Both the position numbers and the translations under genes were made by a program. Of a DNA stretch of 64,000 nucleotides, positions 51,776-60,340 are shown in pieces. Source of the DNA: CAZUHB01 sp964620445. GTDB taxonomy: Bacteria > Planctomycetota > B15-G4 > CAYZWU01. The notes under the pieces were generated by a model. The model ran no database searches. It worked only from the letters and a program-made list of their open reading frames with translations, and was not told where the DNA came from. The stretch is taken from contig CAZUHB010000003.1 in assembly GCA_964620445.1 (NCBI GenBank), positions 62,001-126,000 on the forward strand. Reading direction: 5' to 3'. Each line of letters starts with the position of its first letter. Position 1 is the first letter of the stretch.

Positions 51776-54190
51776 CTAGTAGGCGAATTCTCCCTCGGCC
51801 GGAAGGTCGTCGGGATCGCTTTCCTCGACGGGATCGACTTGGGAATCGGCAGGGGCGGGGCGAGCTTTCTTCGCTTCCTCGGCTGCCTTGGATGCTTGCT
51901 GTTCGGCGCGAGTATCTTCGATCGATTTTCCATCGATCAGGGCGGCCACTTCGCTGCCCGACAGGGTCTCGTATTCCATCAGGGCACGAGCGATCAATTC
52001 GATCATGTCGCGATTCTGCTCGACCAGTTTTTCGCACTTGGCGTAGCATTTCTCCAGGATCTCTCTGACCGAACCGTCGATCTTCCTCATCGTCTCCGGA
52101 CCGTGGCCCTGCGACCGGACCAGTTCCTCGCCGAGGAAGACATGGTCCTGCCGGTCATCATAAGAGATCGGACCGAGATCGTCCGACATGCCGAGACGGC
52201 AAACCATGACCCGGGCAATCTCCGATGCTCTCTGGATATCGTTCTGAGCGCCGCTCGAGATATCGCCGCAGAACTTCTCCTCCGCGATCCGGCCCGCGTA
52301 GAGGACCACGATGTTGCCGTAGAGCTCGTTGCGGCGATGGTGGTAACGGTCCTTTTCGGGAAGCTGCATCGTGGCGCCGAGAGCCATTCCACGGGGGATG
52401 ATCGTCACCTTGTGGAGGGGTTCCACCTCGGGCAGAAGGTGGGCCACGAGCGCGTGGCCCGATTCGTGGTAGGCGGTGATGAGGCGGTCCTCCTCATCCA
52501 TGACACGGCTCTTCTTCTGGCGCCCCCAGCGGACCTTGTCCCGCGCCTCTTCCATGTCGTCGAGCTCGACGGCCGCCTTGCCCTTCATCGTGGCGATCAG
52601 CGCCGATTCGTTGACCAGGGCGGAGAGCTCGGCGCCGGAGAATCCGGGCGTTCCCCTGGCGATCACGTGGAGGTCGACGTTCTCGGCCATCTTGACCTTG
52701 CTGGCATGGACCTTGAGGATCCCTTCGCGGCCGTTCAGATCGGGAAGGTCGATCACGATCTCCCGGTCGAAACGTCCCGGCCTGAGCAGAGCCGGGTCGA
52801 GCACGTCGGGACGGTTCGTGGCGGCCAAGAGGATGACGCCCTCGTCCTTTTCGAAGCCGTCCATCTCGACGAGAATCGCGTTGAGCGTCTGCTCCCTCTC
52901 GTCATGGCCTCCGCCCAGCCCCGAGCCGCGCTTGCGGCCCACCGCGTCGATCTCGTCGAGAAAGATGAGGCAGGGCGAATTCTCGCGCGCCTGGCGGAAG
53001 AGATCGCGCACGCGCGAAGCGCCGACACCGACGAACATCTCCACGAAGTCGGAACCGCTGATCGAAAAGAAGGGAACATCGGCTTCGCCCGCGATCGCCT
53101 TGGCGAGCAGGGTCTTTCCCGTACCGGGGGGGCCGACGAGGAGCACGCCCGTGGGAACGCGCCCGCCGAGACGCGAAAAGTGCCCCGGGTTCTTGAGGAA
53201 CTCGATGATCTCGCCCACTTCCTCCTTGGCCTCTTCGATGCCGGCCACGTCCTTGAATGTGATGTTCGTTTTTTCCTTGTTCACCATGGTGGCGCGAGAC
53301 CGTCCGAAAGACAGCACGCCGCCGCCGCCGCCGGGAGCTTTCATCTGGCGCAGGATGAAGAACCAGAAGAGGCCTATGATCAGGATCCAGGGGATCAGGG
53401 TCGCCACGAGCGATGTGAGGAAGGTGTTCGGCTTGTTGAAATCGAGACTCGCCTCGTTCTGGAGCGGATAGGTCTTGAAAGGCGCATCGGGGTACTGCTT
53501 GCGCAGCGTGGCCGTGAGGTCCATCAGGGTCCGTGAACTTCCAGACTGCATTCCGGCTTTGGTCAGGTCATAGCGCATGAACCTGATCTGCCCGCCCTCG
53601 ATGTACTCGACGAAAAGAAGCGTTGACGGGTCACCTTCGGACCGGGTCGTGCCTTGCGCCTTCCGCTCCGCCTGGGAGGCGGCGCTCTCGACCGAGTTGG
53701 GATTGTCGCAGATCACGGTGTAGTAGGAATTGACCAGGATCTGATTGCCGGCCAGCTTTTCCCACAGTACGTCGGGACTCCCGTTCTCCACATTGCGTCC
53801 CAGATACTCTGCAAAATCAGGAGCCCGCTTCTCCAGTTCCTCGGGACTCAACTCGACAAAGAACCGGCCTGTCCTCTTCGCACCCGTGCCGTAGGCTCCC
53901 GTGCTGAAGGCGGCATCGCTTCCGGTGCTGCCGTTGTCCAGGAGATACTCGCCCTCGACGCGATCCAGCCCGTTGTTGTCGATGTGGATGACCTTGCCGG
54001 TGTAGAGAAGCTTGTAAAAGGTGAGCGGAGTGATCTCGCGTGATTCACCCCAAGCGCCGTCTCCGAGCATGTTGATCAGGAGGGCGAAGATGACAATGAT
54101 GAAGAGGAGCGTGAACAGCATGTTGAACTTGTTACGCGTCCGCTTCTTGTCCTTTCCTTTACCGGAATCTTTGTTTGGTTCTTCGTTCAT
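51776..54190 (-). CDS. ftsH: ATP-dependent zinc metalloprotease FtsH
   Basis: 804 residues, longer than E. coli FtsH (about 640). TM1 lies at about 24-43. A large periplasmic domain of about 210 residues (45-255, versus roughly 75 in E. coli) leads to TM2 (near 260-280). The AAA+ module has Walker A GPPGTGKT near 353, Walker B and the SRH, and the protease domain has HESGHALVAH near 577. FtsH degrades membrane and short-lived cytosolic proteins. The enlarged periplasmic region also has an unusual tract of GST/GAY-type residues around 88-100. It precedes the oxidoreductase and folP genes. Confidence 0.97.
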   Translation of the reverse strand: MNEEPNKDSGKGKDKKRTRNKFNMLFTLLFIIVIFALLINMLGDGAWGESREITPLTFYKLLYTGKVIHIDNNGLDRVEGEYLLDNGSTGSDAAFSTGAYGTGAKRTGRFFVELSPEELEKRAPDFAEYLGRNVENGSPDVLWEKLAGNQILVNSYYTVICDNPNSVESAASQAERKAQGTTRSEGDPSTLLFVEYIEGGQIRFMRYDLTKAGMQSGSSRTLMDLTATLRKQYPDAPFKTYPLQNEASLDFNKPNTFLTSLVATLIPWILIIGLFWFFILRQMKAPGGGGGVLSFGRSRATMVNKEKTNITFKDVAGIEEAKEEVGEIIEFLKNPGHFSRLGGRVPTGVLLVGPPGTGKTLLAKAIAGEADVPFFSISGSDFVEMFVGVGASRVRDLFRQARENSPCLIFLDEIDAVGRKRGSGLGGGHDEREQTLNAILVEMDGFEKDEGVILLAATNRPDVLDPALLRPGRFDREIVIDLPDLNGREGILKVHASKVKMAENVDLHVIARGTPGFSGAELSALVNESALIATMKGKAAVELDDMEEARDKVRWGRQKKSRVMDEEDRLITAYHESGHALVAHLLPEVEPLHKVTIIPRGMALGATMQLPEKDRYHHRRNELYGNIVVLYAGRIAEEKFCGDISSGAQNDIQRASEIARVMVCRLGMSDDLGPISYDDRQDHVFLGEELVRSQGHGPETMRKIDGSVREILEKCYAKCEKLVEQNRDMIELIARALMEYETLSGSEVAALIDGKSIEDTRAEQQASKAAEEAKKARPAPADSQVDPVEESDPDDLPAEGEFAY

Positions 54191-54257
54191 GCACTTTCCG
54201 TCTCAGACTTGAATGAAGAGCGTGGGGCTGTCCCTTTCCTTCGGCCGTCCACTCGTT

Positions 54258-54785
54258 TCAAAAACGTTTCTCCACGATATTCAAGATCTTGTGAGAGATA
54301 AGCTTTAAAGACTCTTGCTGGGAAGTTTCCAGAGTTTCCTGCAAGCCCGTAAAAAATTCTGCCCTGTCCTTGAACGTCTGTTCGTCGATCACGCTCCCAT
54401 CGGAAGCGCGAATCAGCCTCACCTGAACCGTAACCGTGGCCGAAGACTCGAGGATGCGATTTCCAGTGTCCTGGCTCAGAACACGCTGATCATACTTGGT
54501 CACGCGGCCCTCGAGAATCATCTCCGCAGATTTCCTATCGACCAGATGGAGGTCTGTTCTCTCGTTAATTCTGGCGATAACCTCGCGAGTCAGATGCTCC
54601 TCCAGCCCTCTATAGTACGTGTCATTCTGGAAAAAAGGAACGTAGATTCGCTCCATTCCGTCCCGCACCAGCGTCCCGGTGCTCCAGCCCGTGCAACCCG
54701 TCAGAAGGCACAGGGAGACCAGCAGGATGATAGCAAGGAGTGCATGTCGCGACGTAACTCTTTTGGAGATAATGCAATCGGTCAA
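54258..54785 (-). CDS. lptE: LptE-like outer-membrane lipoprotein
   Basis: About 175 residues. A lipoprotein signal ends LLTGC, and the mature part has the LptE pattern: IYVPFFQNDTYYRGLEEHLTREVIARI, then DAxxxLEGRVTKYDQRVLS and a C-terminal amphipathic helix. LptE plugs the LptD barrel in LPS export. An earlier in-frame ATG at 54851 adds a Cys/Arg-rich stretch that does not look like a signal peptide; TTG at 54785 with GGAG 8 bases upstream is a better start. It is in the series recO, bamD-like, lptE, ftsH. Confidence 0.72.
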   Translation of the reverse strand: MTDCIISKRVTSRHALLAIILLVSLCLLTGCTGWSTGTLVRDGMERIYVPFFQNDTYYRGLEEHLTREVIARINERTDLHLVDRKSAEMILEGRVTKYDQRVLSQDTGNRILESSATVTVQVRLIRASDGSVIDEQTFKDRAEFFTGLQETLETSQQESLKLISHKILNIVEKRF

Positions 54786-54891
54786 ATAGTGACTCCATTC
54801 AGCGTCATATCGCGGGCAGGTGCGACACCGGTTCAAACCATTTTTCGACATCTAAAGATATAGCCTGATCAAACCGCAAAATTTCAAAAAG

Positions 54892-55860
54892 TCATCTCCT
54901 CGCCCGCTTGCCGTGGCTGCGCGACCGGATCGTGTCGACCGTGTTCAGGGTCGTATCCCAGTCCCTTTCGGTCAGCAGCGCCTGCGCCTTTTGTCCGGAC
55001 TCGGTTTCCGGGAAGAGGAGAGCAGCGTTGGCGAGGTGAATTCGGCCACCCCGATCCTGGTCCTGGTCGAGATAGTAGAGGGCGATCTCCAGCTCCTTGG
55101 CCGCCATACGCTCACAGGAATCATCGAGGATCTCTCCGCTCTCCTCGAAAAAATTACCTGTTGAGTATCGATCGCGATAAAAGCGCATGAACTCGATGCT
55201 CCGCAGGAGAGACTCCCGATCGTAGGACGGCCCCTTGTTGAGCCTGTAGTAGCTCAAACCGGTCATGAACGTCGCTTTTTCGACCCATTCGGAAGTCGGG
55301 TATTCCTTCATGATCCGCTCGAACGACTCGGCGGCAGCCACGTAGTCGTCCACGGAGAAGAAATACTCGCCGATGGCGAGCTGGGCGTCATCAGCCAGAT
55401 CGGAAGTCGGAAAATAGGTCATCAGGTGGTTCATCACCTTGACACCGTACGAGCGGGTCTTGAAGATTCCGAAGAATCCTTCTCCCTCCTCGAAGAAGGA
55501 GCAACCCATGGCGTAATCCCTCTCAGCCACGAGCCGGCTGTAAGAGGTTGCGGGGAACCGCGATACCAGTTCTTTGAAAAACCCGAACGCCTCTCTCAGC
55601 TCTTCCTCCCGGTAGGAGGACTCGGCCGCGACATAGAGGGCCTCCTCTGCTTCGGCCGCGTCGGGATGCTCTTCGGGGATGTACGCCGCGATGTGGGCTG
55701 CCCAGTCGTATTCACCGGCTTGAAAAGCCTCCTTGGCCTCCTCGAGTATGACCTGTGGCGAACATTCGTCGATCGGCTGGTCGCGTACGGAAGTGAAGGA
55801 GTAGGTGCAGGCGCTCGACAAAATCAGAAGCGAGAACAGAATCACGAGGCGACACATCAA
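54892..55860 (-). CDS. BamD-like outer-membrane assembly lipoprotein
   Basis: 322 residues. Lipoprotein signal ending LSSACTYSF; TPR-like helices of the BamD/YfiO type run from 40 to about 240, with recurrent AAxxFERIxxxYPTSxWxxxAxFxxGLSYYRL patterns. In the BAM complex this lipoprotein binds BamA from the periplasm to fold outer-membrane proteins. The length is greater than E. coli BamD (245), with an extra C-terminal helical pair. Close relatives in this type of genome are often simply annotated as tetratricopeptide proteins. It lies next to recO (12 bases), suggesting co-transcription. Confidence 0.75.
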   Translation of the reverse strand: MMCRLVILFSLLILSSACTYSFTSVRDQPIDECSPQVILEEAKEAFQAGEYDWAAHIAAYIPEEHPDAAEAEEALYVAAESSYREEELREAFGFFKELVSRFPATSYSRLVAERDYAMGCSFFEEGEGFFGIFKTRSYGVKVMNHLMTYFPTSDLADDAQLAIGEYFFSVDDYVAAAESFERIMKEYPTSEWVEKATFMTGLSYYRLNKGPSYDRESLLRSIEFMRFYRDRYSTGNFFEESGEILDDSCERMAAKELEIALYYLDQDQDRGGRIHLANAALLFPETESGQKAQALLTERDWDTTLNTVDTIRSRSHGKRARR

Positions 55861-55871
55861 ATCAATCTCTC

Positions 55872-56639
55872 TTAATCTCTCCTCGCCAGATGCTCTCTGG
55901 CGAAGTCAAAAGTATCCAGCTTTCTTTCCAGGACGTAGGTCAGAAAGAACTCGAAAAAAGCCCAGAGCTCGCGGCTGACACCTTGCGCCAGCGTTCGGTC
56001 CGGAACCGCCATGCGCTTCGCATGAGCCGCGGACTCGATCACGGCGGCGGCCTCGCTCGAAATGACAACCCCTTGCCGCATATCAGATCGGCAGTTACGG
56101 CAGACAACACCTCCCTGGCCCGGATCGATGTAGAGAAGGTTCGCCTCAGCCGCGTCCCGGTCGCAGGTTGTACACCTCGACAGGACAGGCTCGAATCCGA
56201 TCATTCTAAGGAACCTCCCAAGGAAGGTAAACAGGATAATGTCCGCCGTCCCCTCGCAGCCGGATAGGGCCGACAGGATCTGCTTGAGCAGATCGAAGAG
56301 ATACTCGATCTTCTGGCCCTCCTGTATGCTCCGCCGGACGACCTCCAGCAATAGGTAGCCGGCGGAGAGACGGCCCAGATCTTTTCTCAGACCGTAGAAA
56401 TAGTCGATCAGTCTCCTCTCCCTCAGAAGACCGAGCCCCTGGCCTGGGCGGAGAAAAAAGGTGATCCGGCTCAGGGTCAAGATATCCTCGTTGCCCTCGA
56501 AACGGTTCTTGTCCCGATAAGCGCCCTTGGCCAGGCACGCGATCCGTCCGAAATCGCGAGTGATCCAATGGGCCACTTGAGAGGTCTCGCGAAAAGGTGA
56601 TCTCGATATACAGATTGCTTCGGTTGTGTGTGTTGCCAC
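55872..56639 (-). CDS. recO: DNA repair protein RecO
   Basis: About 255 residues when started at GTG 56639, which has AGGA 9 bases upstream and makes the typical RecO N-terminus (TEAICISRSPFRETSQ, an OB fold). A C-terminal zinc site is visible as CTTC and CRNC. RecO loads RecA onto SSB-covered DNA with RecR. A longer frame to 56840 adds Arg/Ser-rich sequence without homology, so it is rejected. The gene faces the ABC transporter gene divergently, and the gap between them (about 300 bp) should contain both promoters. Confidence 0.85.
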   Translation of the reverse strand: MATHTTEAICISRSPFRETSQVAHWITRDFGRIACLAKGAYRDKNRFEGNEDILTLSRITFFLRPGQGLGLLRERRLIDYFYGLRKDLGRLSAGYLLLEVVRRSIQEGQKIEYLFDLLKQILSALSGCEGTADIILFTFLGRFLRMIGFEPVLSRCTTCDRDAAEANLLYIDPGQGGVVCRNCRSDMRQGVVISSEAAAVIESAAHAKRMAVPDRTLAQGVSRELWAFFEFFLTYVLERKLDTFDFAREHLARRD

Positions 56640-56941
56640 GGTCAAGAGTCCTGCGGGATTGGTGGCGCTTCGATCCGCCCACGCCGCGAATTCATGCTTT
56701 CGATTGTTCTCCCTATATCCGTATTTTTCTTGTTTGCAAAGGGCCAAGAAGATATTCATGCACAAAATCGTGAATCGATTGGAGTCGGAACGACTCGAAT
56801 CATCACTTCTGCAAACCGCAAAGGGCTGGCACACTGGCAACGGAACTTAACAACGACAAGAGCAACGTTATCCTCGAAGATCTGGACCGGCTCGAGATCG
56901 AGAAGGAGCAGCTTCGCAAGAACCTTTCCATTCTCGATCTG

Positions 56942-58996
56942 GTGAGGCCAAGCCGGAACGCCGAGATCACCCTCTGGCAAAAGCTCTTCGCCTTCGCGAG
57001 GCCCTACGTACCCAAGATCATTATCTGTCTCCTCATCACCCTTCTGGCCGGCGCCATGGTGGCGCCCAAACTCTGGCTCACCTACGAGGGGATCAAGCCG
57101 ATCATCGCTCCCGAGGAGGTGGAGAAAGAAGAAGAGAAGGCCGAGAAGGAATCGTCCTGGCTCAACGACCTCAAGCTGAAGCTCTACGACCTGTTCATCG
57201 AAAGCGACAAGTCGCCGCAGAATAAGCTCATCATACTCATCGGTCTCTTCTTGGCGTGCGTGGTCCTCGAGCAGTTGCTCAAATACATTTCTTCGGTCAT
57301 GATCCGCGCCGCCGGACACCGCATCATCATGGACATACGGAACGATCTCTTCGCCAAGGTGATGTCCCTCTCACTCCGGTTTCACAACAAGAACCATACG
57401 GGAAAACTGATCTCACGCATCACCGGCGATATCGCCGTGTTCGGGGGATTCTTCACCCACACGGCGACCGAGTTCGTCCAGAATCTCACGACCTTCATCT
57501 TTTGCATCATCGGTTTGCTCATGCTGGGCGGCGGCGACCTCTTCCTCTTCGGCGGTCTCATCTTCATCATCTTCCTGCCGATCCAGGCGATCGGCCGCCA
57601 GATCCGCAAGAGCGACCGGCAGATCCGGCGCTCGGTGTCGGTCATCTATTCCCAGCTCGCCGAAGCCCTCTCCGGGCAGAAGGTGATCAAGGCGTTCAGC
57701 ACGGAGAAGGAGGAGTACGAGAAGTTCAAGAACATCGGAAAGCAGGCCTATCGCAAGACGATGAAGAGTGCCCGTCTCCGCTCGCGCACGTCGCCGGTCG
57801 TGGAGACGATGGGCGCTTTCGTTGTCGCCCTGCTCATGTGGTACGGCGGTACAAAGGTCATCGAACACAACGTGGCGGTGCGAGAGGTCAACGACAGATA
57901 CCCCCCGCTGTCTGAAAGGACCCTGGCCGAGATATCAGCCGAGGAAAAAACGCAATACGAAGAAGAGAAAAAGGCCGCAACCGAGAAAGCCGAGATTGTC
58001 GGCTGGTCGTTCCCCCACTTCGGCACGATCGTGGCCGCCCTTCTGATCCTGATCGGCACGACACGCAAACTGGCCAAGTGCAACAACCAGGTTCAGGCCG
58101 CGCTCGCCTCGGCCGACCGTGTGGGCACGCTCCTCTACAGCGATCCCGAGATCACCGACTCGGCCGGCGCGACGGAATTGAAGGAGTTCAAGAGGGAGTT
58201 CCGTTTCGACAATATTTTCTACGAGTACGAGCGGGGTGTGCCCGTTTTGAAGGACATCGACGTCACCGTCGAGAAGGGACGCATCGTGGCACTCGTCGGT
58301 CCCTCCGGCGCCGGCAAGACCACTTTTGTCGACCTGATCCCCCGCTTCTACGACGTGATAAAGGGCAAGATCGAGATCGACGGAAGGGACATCCGGGACC
58401 TCACCGTCGAGTCGCTCCGCAAGCATATCGGAATCGTATCCCAGGAGACCTTTCTCTTCTCGGACACGGTGCGCATGAACATCGCCTACGGCAGTTCCCA
58501 GGCATCGGACCAGGATATCATCGACGCGGCCAGGGCTGCCAATGCCCACGAATTCATCATGGGGATGGAGAACGGCTACGACACCGAGATCGGCGAACGG
58601 GGCGTCCTGCTCTCCGGCGGCCAGCGCCAGCGGATCGCCATCGCACGCGCCATCCTCAAGAATCCGCCGATCCTGATCCTCGACGAGGCCACGTCGGCGC
58701 TCGACTCCAAGGCCGAGGCGCTCGTCCAGGAGGCGCTGTTCAGGCTGATGGAGGGGCGTACGACGTTCGTCATCGCCCACCGGCTCTCCACGGTGCGCAA
58801 GGCCGACATGATCCTCGTCTTCAACGAAGCTCAGATCGTCGAGCGGGGATCGCACGACGAACTCCTCGAGCGGAACGGACTCTACGCCCGCCTTCACGAG
58901 CTCCAGACGAAATGGCCGGGCGACGAACTCAGCGATTCCCACATGAAGGCCGCGCGCGGCCTCGGCCGAACGACCGCCCCTGAAGATCGGGATTGA
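56942..58996 (+). CDS. MsbA-like ABC transporter (fused permease and ATPase)
   Basis: 684 residues from GTG 56942. Six TM helices span about 20-375, with two long charged insertions: residues about 58-77 (EEVEKEEEKAEKESS) and an unusual insert near 315-345 of Glu/Lys-rich sequence between TM5 and TM6. The ATPase has Walker A GPSGAGKTT, signature LSGGQRQRIA and Walker B LILDEATSALD, so it is a type I exporter for lipids or peptides. Coding-like sequence continues upstream in frame to about 56774 (NVILEDLDRLEIEKEQ, a coiled-coil-like stretch) but contains no ATG, GTG or TTG; a CTG at 56834 preceded by AAAGGG could be the true start. Confidence 0.87.
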   Translation: MRPSRNAEITLWQKLFAFARPYVPKIIICLLITLLAGAMVAPKLWLTYEGIKPIIAPEEVEKEEEKAEKESSWLNDLKLKLYDLFIESDKSPQNKLIILIGLFLACVVLEQLLKYISSVMIRAAGHRIIMDIRNDLFAKVMSLSLRFHNKNHTGKLISRITGDIAVFGGFFTHTATEFVQNLTTFIFCIIGLLMLGGGDLFLFGGLIFIIFLPIQAIGRQIRKSDRQIRRSVSVIYSQLAEALSGQKVIKAFSTEKEEYEKFKNIGKQAYRKTMKSARLRSRTSPVVETMGAFVVALLMWYGGTKVIEHNVAVREVNDRYPPLSERTLAEISAEEKTQYEEEKKAATEKAEIVGWSFPHFGTIVAALLILIGTTRKLAKCNNQVQAALASADRVGTLLYSDPEITDSAGATELKEFKREFRFDNIFYEYERGVPVLKDIDVTVEKGRIVALVGPSGAGKTTFVDLIPRFYDVIKGKIEIDGRDIRDLTVESLRKHIGIVSQETFLFSDTVRMNIAYGSSQASDQDIIDAARAANAHEFIMGMENGYDTEIGERGVLLSGGQRQRIAIARAILKNPPILILDEATSALDSKAEALVQEALFRLMEGRTTFVIAHRLSTVRKADMILVFNEAQIVERGSHDELLERNGLYARLHELQTKWPGDELSDSHMKAARGLGRTTAPEDRD

Positions 58997-59000
58997 CCGG

Positions 59001-60263
59001 ATGGACTCGAAGAGACCGCAACCGCCCGGCGCCGGCGGAGTCGAAGTGGATGCGCGCGTCCTTGTCGCCGCGAGCTCGAAGAACATGAATCTCTATTATG
59101 CCACCCGTTTTCTGGCTGGCGATCCCTTCATGTTCATCGACACCGGGAGCCGAACCTACATCGTCGTTTCCGACCTCGAGATGGGCCGCGCCTGCACCGA
59201 AGCCCGGGTCGACGAGATTCTCGGCCTCTCCGAATTCCGATCACGAGCCGCGGCACGGGGAATCGCCACCCCCCGCGACGGAGACGTGCTCGCCGAGGTG
59301 CTCCGCGAGCTCGACGTGGAGCGTATACTGGTTCCCCATGACTTTCCCGTCGGAATCGCCGACAGGGTCCGCGAATCGGAATTCGACGTGATACCCTGCC
59401 AGGCGGGCCATCCCTTCCTGCCCGAACGCGTCATCAAATCGGAAGACGAAATCGATTTCATGCGCGCTGCCATGAGGGCGAACGAGAAAGCGCTCCGAAA
59501 GGGGATCGATACGATCGCGGCAGCCACGATCGACGGGGATCGCCTCTACCTCGACTCCGAGCCGCTCACCTCCGAGCGCGTTCGGGCGGTGATCGATACA
59601 GATCTGTTCCTGGACGGCTACCTCGCTTCCCGTACGATCGTCGCGGGGGGCGACCAGGCATGCGACCCGCATGCTGAAGGATCAGGTCTTCTCCCTGCCC
59701 ACAAACCGATCATCATCGACGTCTTTCCACGATCGATGCGTACACGCTACTGCGCCGACATGACGCGCACCGTTGTGCGAGGCGCGGCCACACCCAGGGT
59801 GCGCGCCATGTACGACGCAGTCCTCGAGGCCCAGTCGCTGGCGTTCGAATCGCTGCGCGCCGGGGTGGACGGCAGCCATGTGCACAAAAGAATCGAAGAG
59901 CTCTTTGTGCGGCGCGGATTCCGTACAGGCCCGGCAAGCGTGGGCGGTGCGCCCCAAGGCGTGGGCGGGACGCCCCAAGGCGTGGGCGGGACGCCCCAAG
60001 GCGCGGGCGGGACGCCCCAAGGCGCGGGTACTGGGAGGATGGAGGGTTTCTTTCACGGTTCCGGTCACGGCCTCGGTCTCGAAATCCACGAACTGCCCGC
60101 CTTCGGCAAGCGACCGTACATCTTCGAATCAGGCATGGTGGTCACAGTCGAACCGGGGCTCTATTACCCGGGCGAGGGAGGTGTGAGGATCGAGGATGTG
60201 GTCGTGATTCGCGACAACGGCATCGAAAACATCTGCACCCTGGAAAAGACGCTGGAGATCTGA
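59001..60263 (+). CDS. M24-family (Xaa-Pro) peptidase with in-frame repeat insertion
   Basis: 420 residues, two domains as in aminopeptidase P/prolidase: an N-terminal creatinase-like part and a C-terminal pita-bread catalytic part. The metal ligands are visible as two Asp (in IIIDVFP and ADMTRT), His in GSGHGLGLEIHE, and two Glu (in VEPG and GGVRIEDVV). Such enzymes cut X-Pro peptide bonds. A low-complexity GGTPQGV/A repeat (about residues 313-342) is inserted between the helix after the second Asp ligand and the His-containing strand, near the active site; the protein may tolerate it as a loop. The gene starts 4 bases after the ABC transporter stop. Confidence 0.88.
   Translation: MDSKRPQPPGAGGVEVDARVLVAASSKNMNLYYATRFLAGDPFMFIDTGSRTYIVVSDLEMGRACTEARVDEILGLSEFRSRAAARGIATPRDGDVLAEVLRELDVERILVPHDFPVGIADRVRESEFDVIPCQAGHPFLPERVIKSEDEIDFMRAAMRANEKALRKGIDTIAAATIDGDRLYLDSEPLTSERVRAVIDTDLFLDGYLASRTIVAGGDQACDPHAEGSGLLPAHKPIIIDVFPRSMRTRYCADMTRTVVRGAATPRVRAMYDAVLEAQSLAFESLRAGVDGSHVHKRIEELFVRRGFRTGPASVGGAPQGVGGTPQGVGGTPQGAGGTPQGAGTGRMEGFFHGSGHGLGLEIHELPAFGKRPYIFESGMVVTVEPGLYYPGEGGVRIEDVVVIRDNGIENICTLEKTLEI
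59938..60030. repeat. 21 bp tandem repeat array inside the M24 peptidase gene
   Basis: Units begin at 59938, 59959, 59980 and 60001, with a partial fifth from 60022. The unit reads GCG(T/C)GGGCGG then GACGCCCCAAG with one divergent first copy. It contains GGGCG-gga-CGCCC, a 5 bp hairpin. Seven codons per unit (GVGGTPQ) keep the frame. Confidence 0.95.
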
Positions 60264-60340
60264 TCCGTGTCGCGAGCGACCGCCTGGCCGACCTCACCAT
60301 CTGGACGCGAGAGGCGCCGATTCGCGATTCCAGAAAGGAT

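Noticed and set aside
56640..56840. Longer RecO reading frame
   Set aside because: The added 67 residues have no RecO character, and a GTG with a ribosome site lies just at the domain start.
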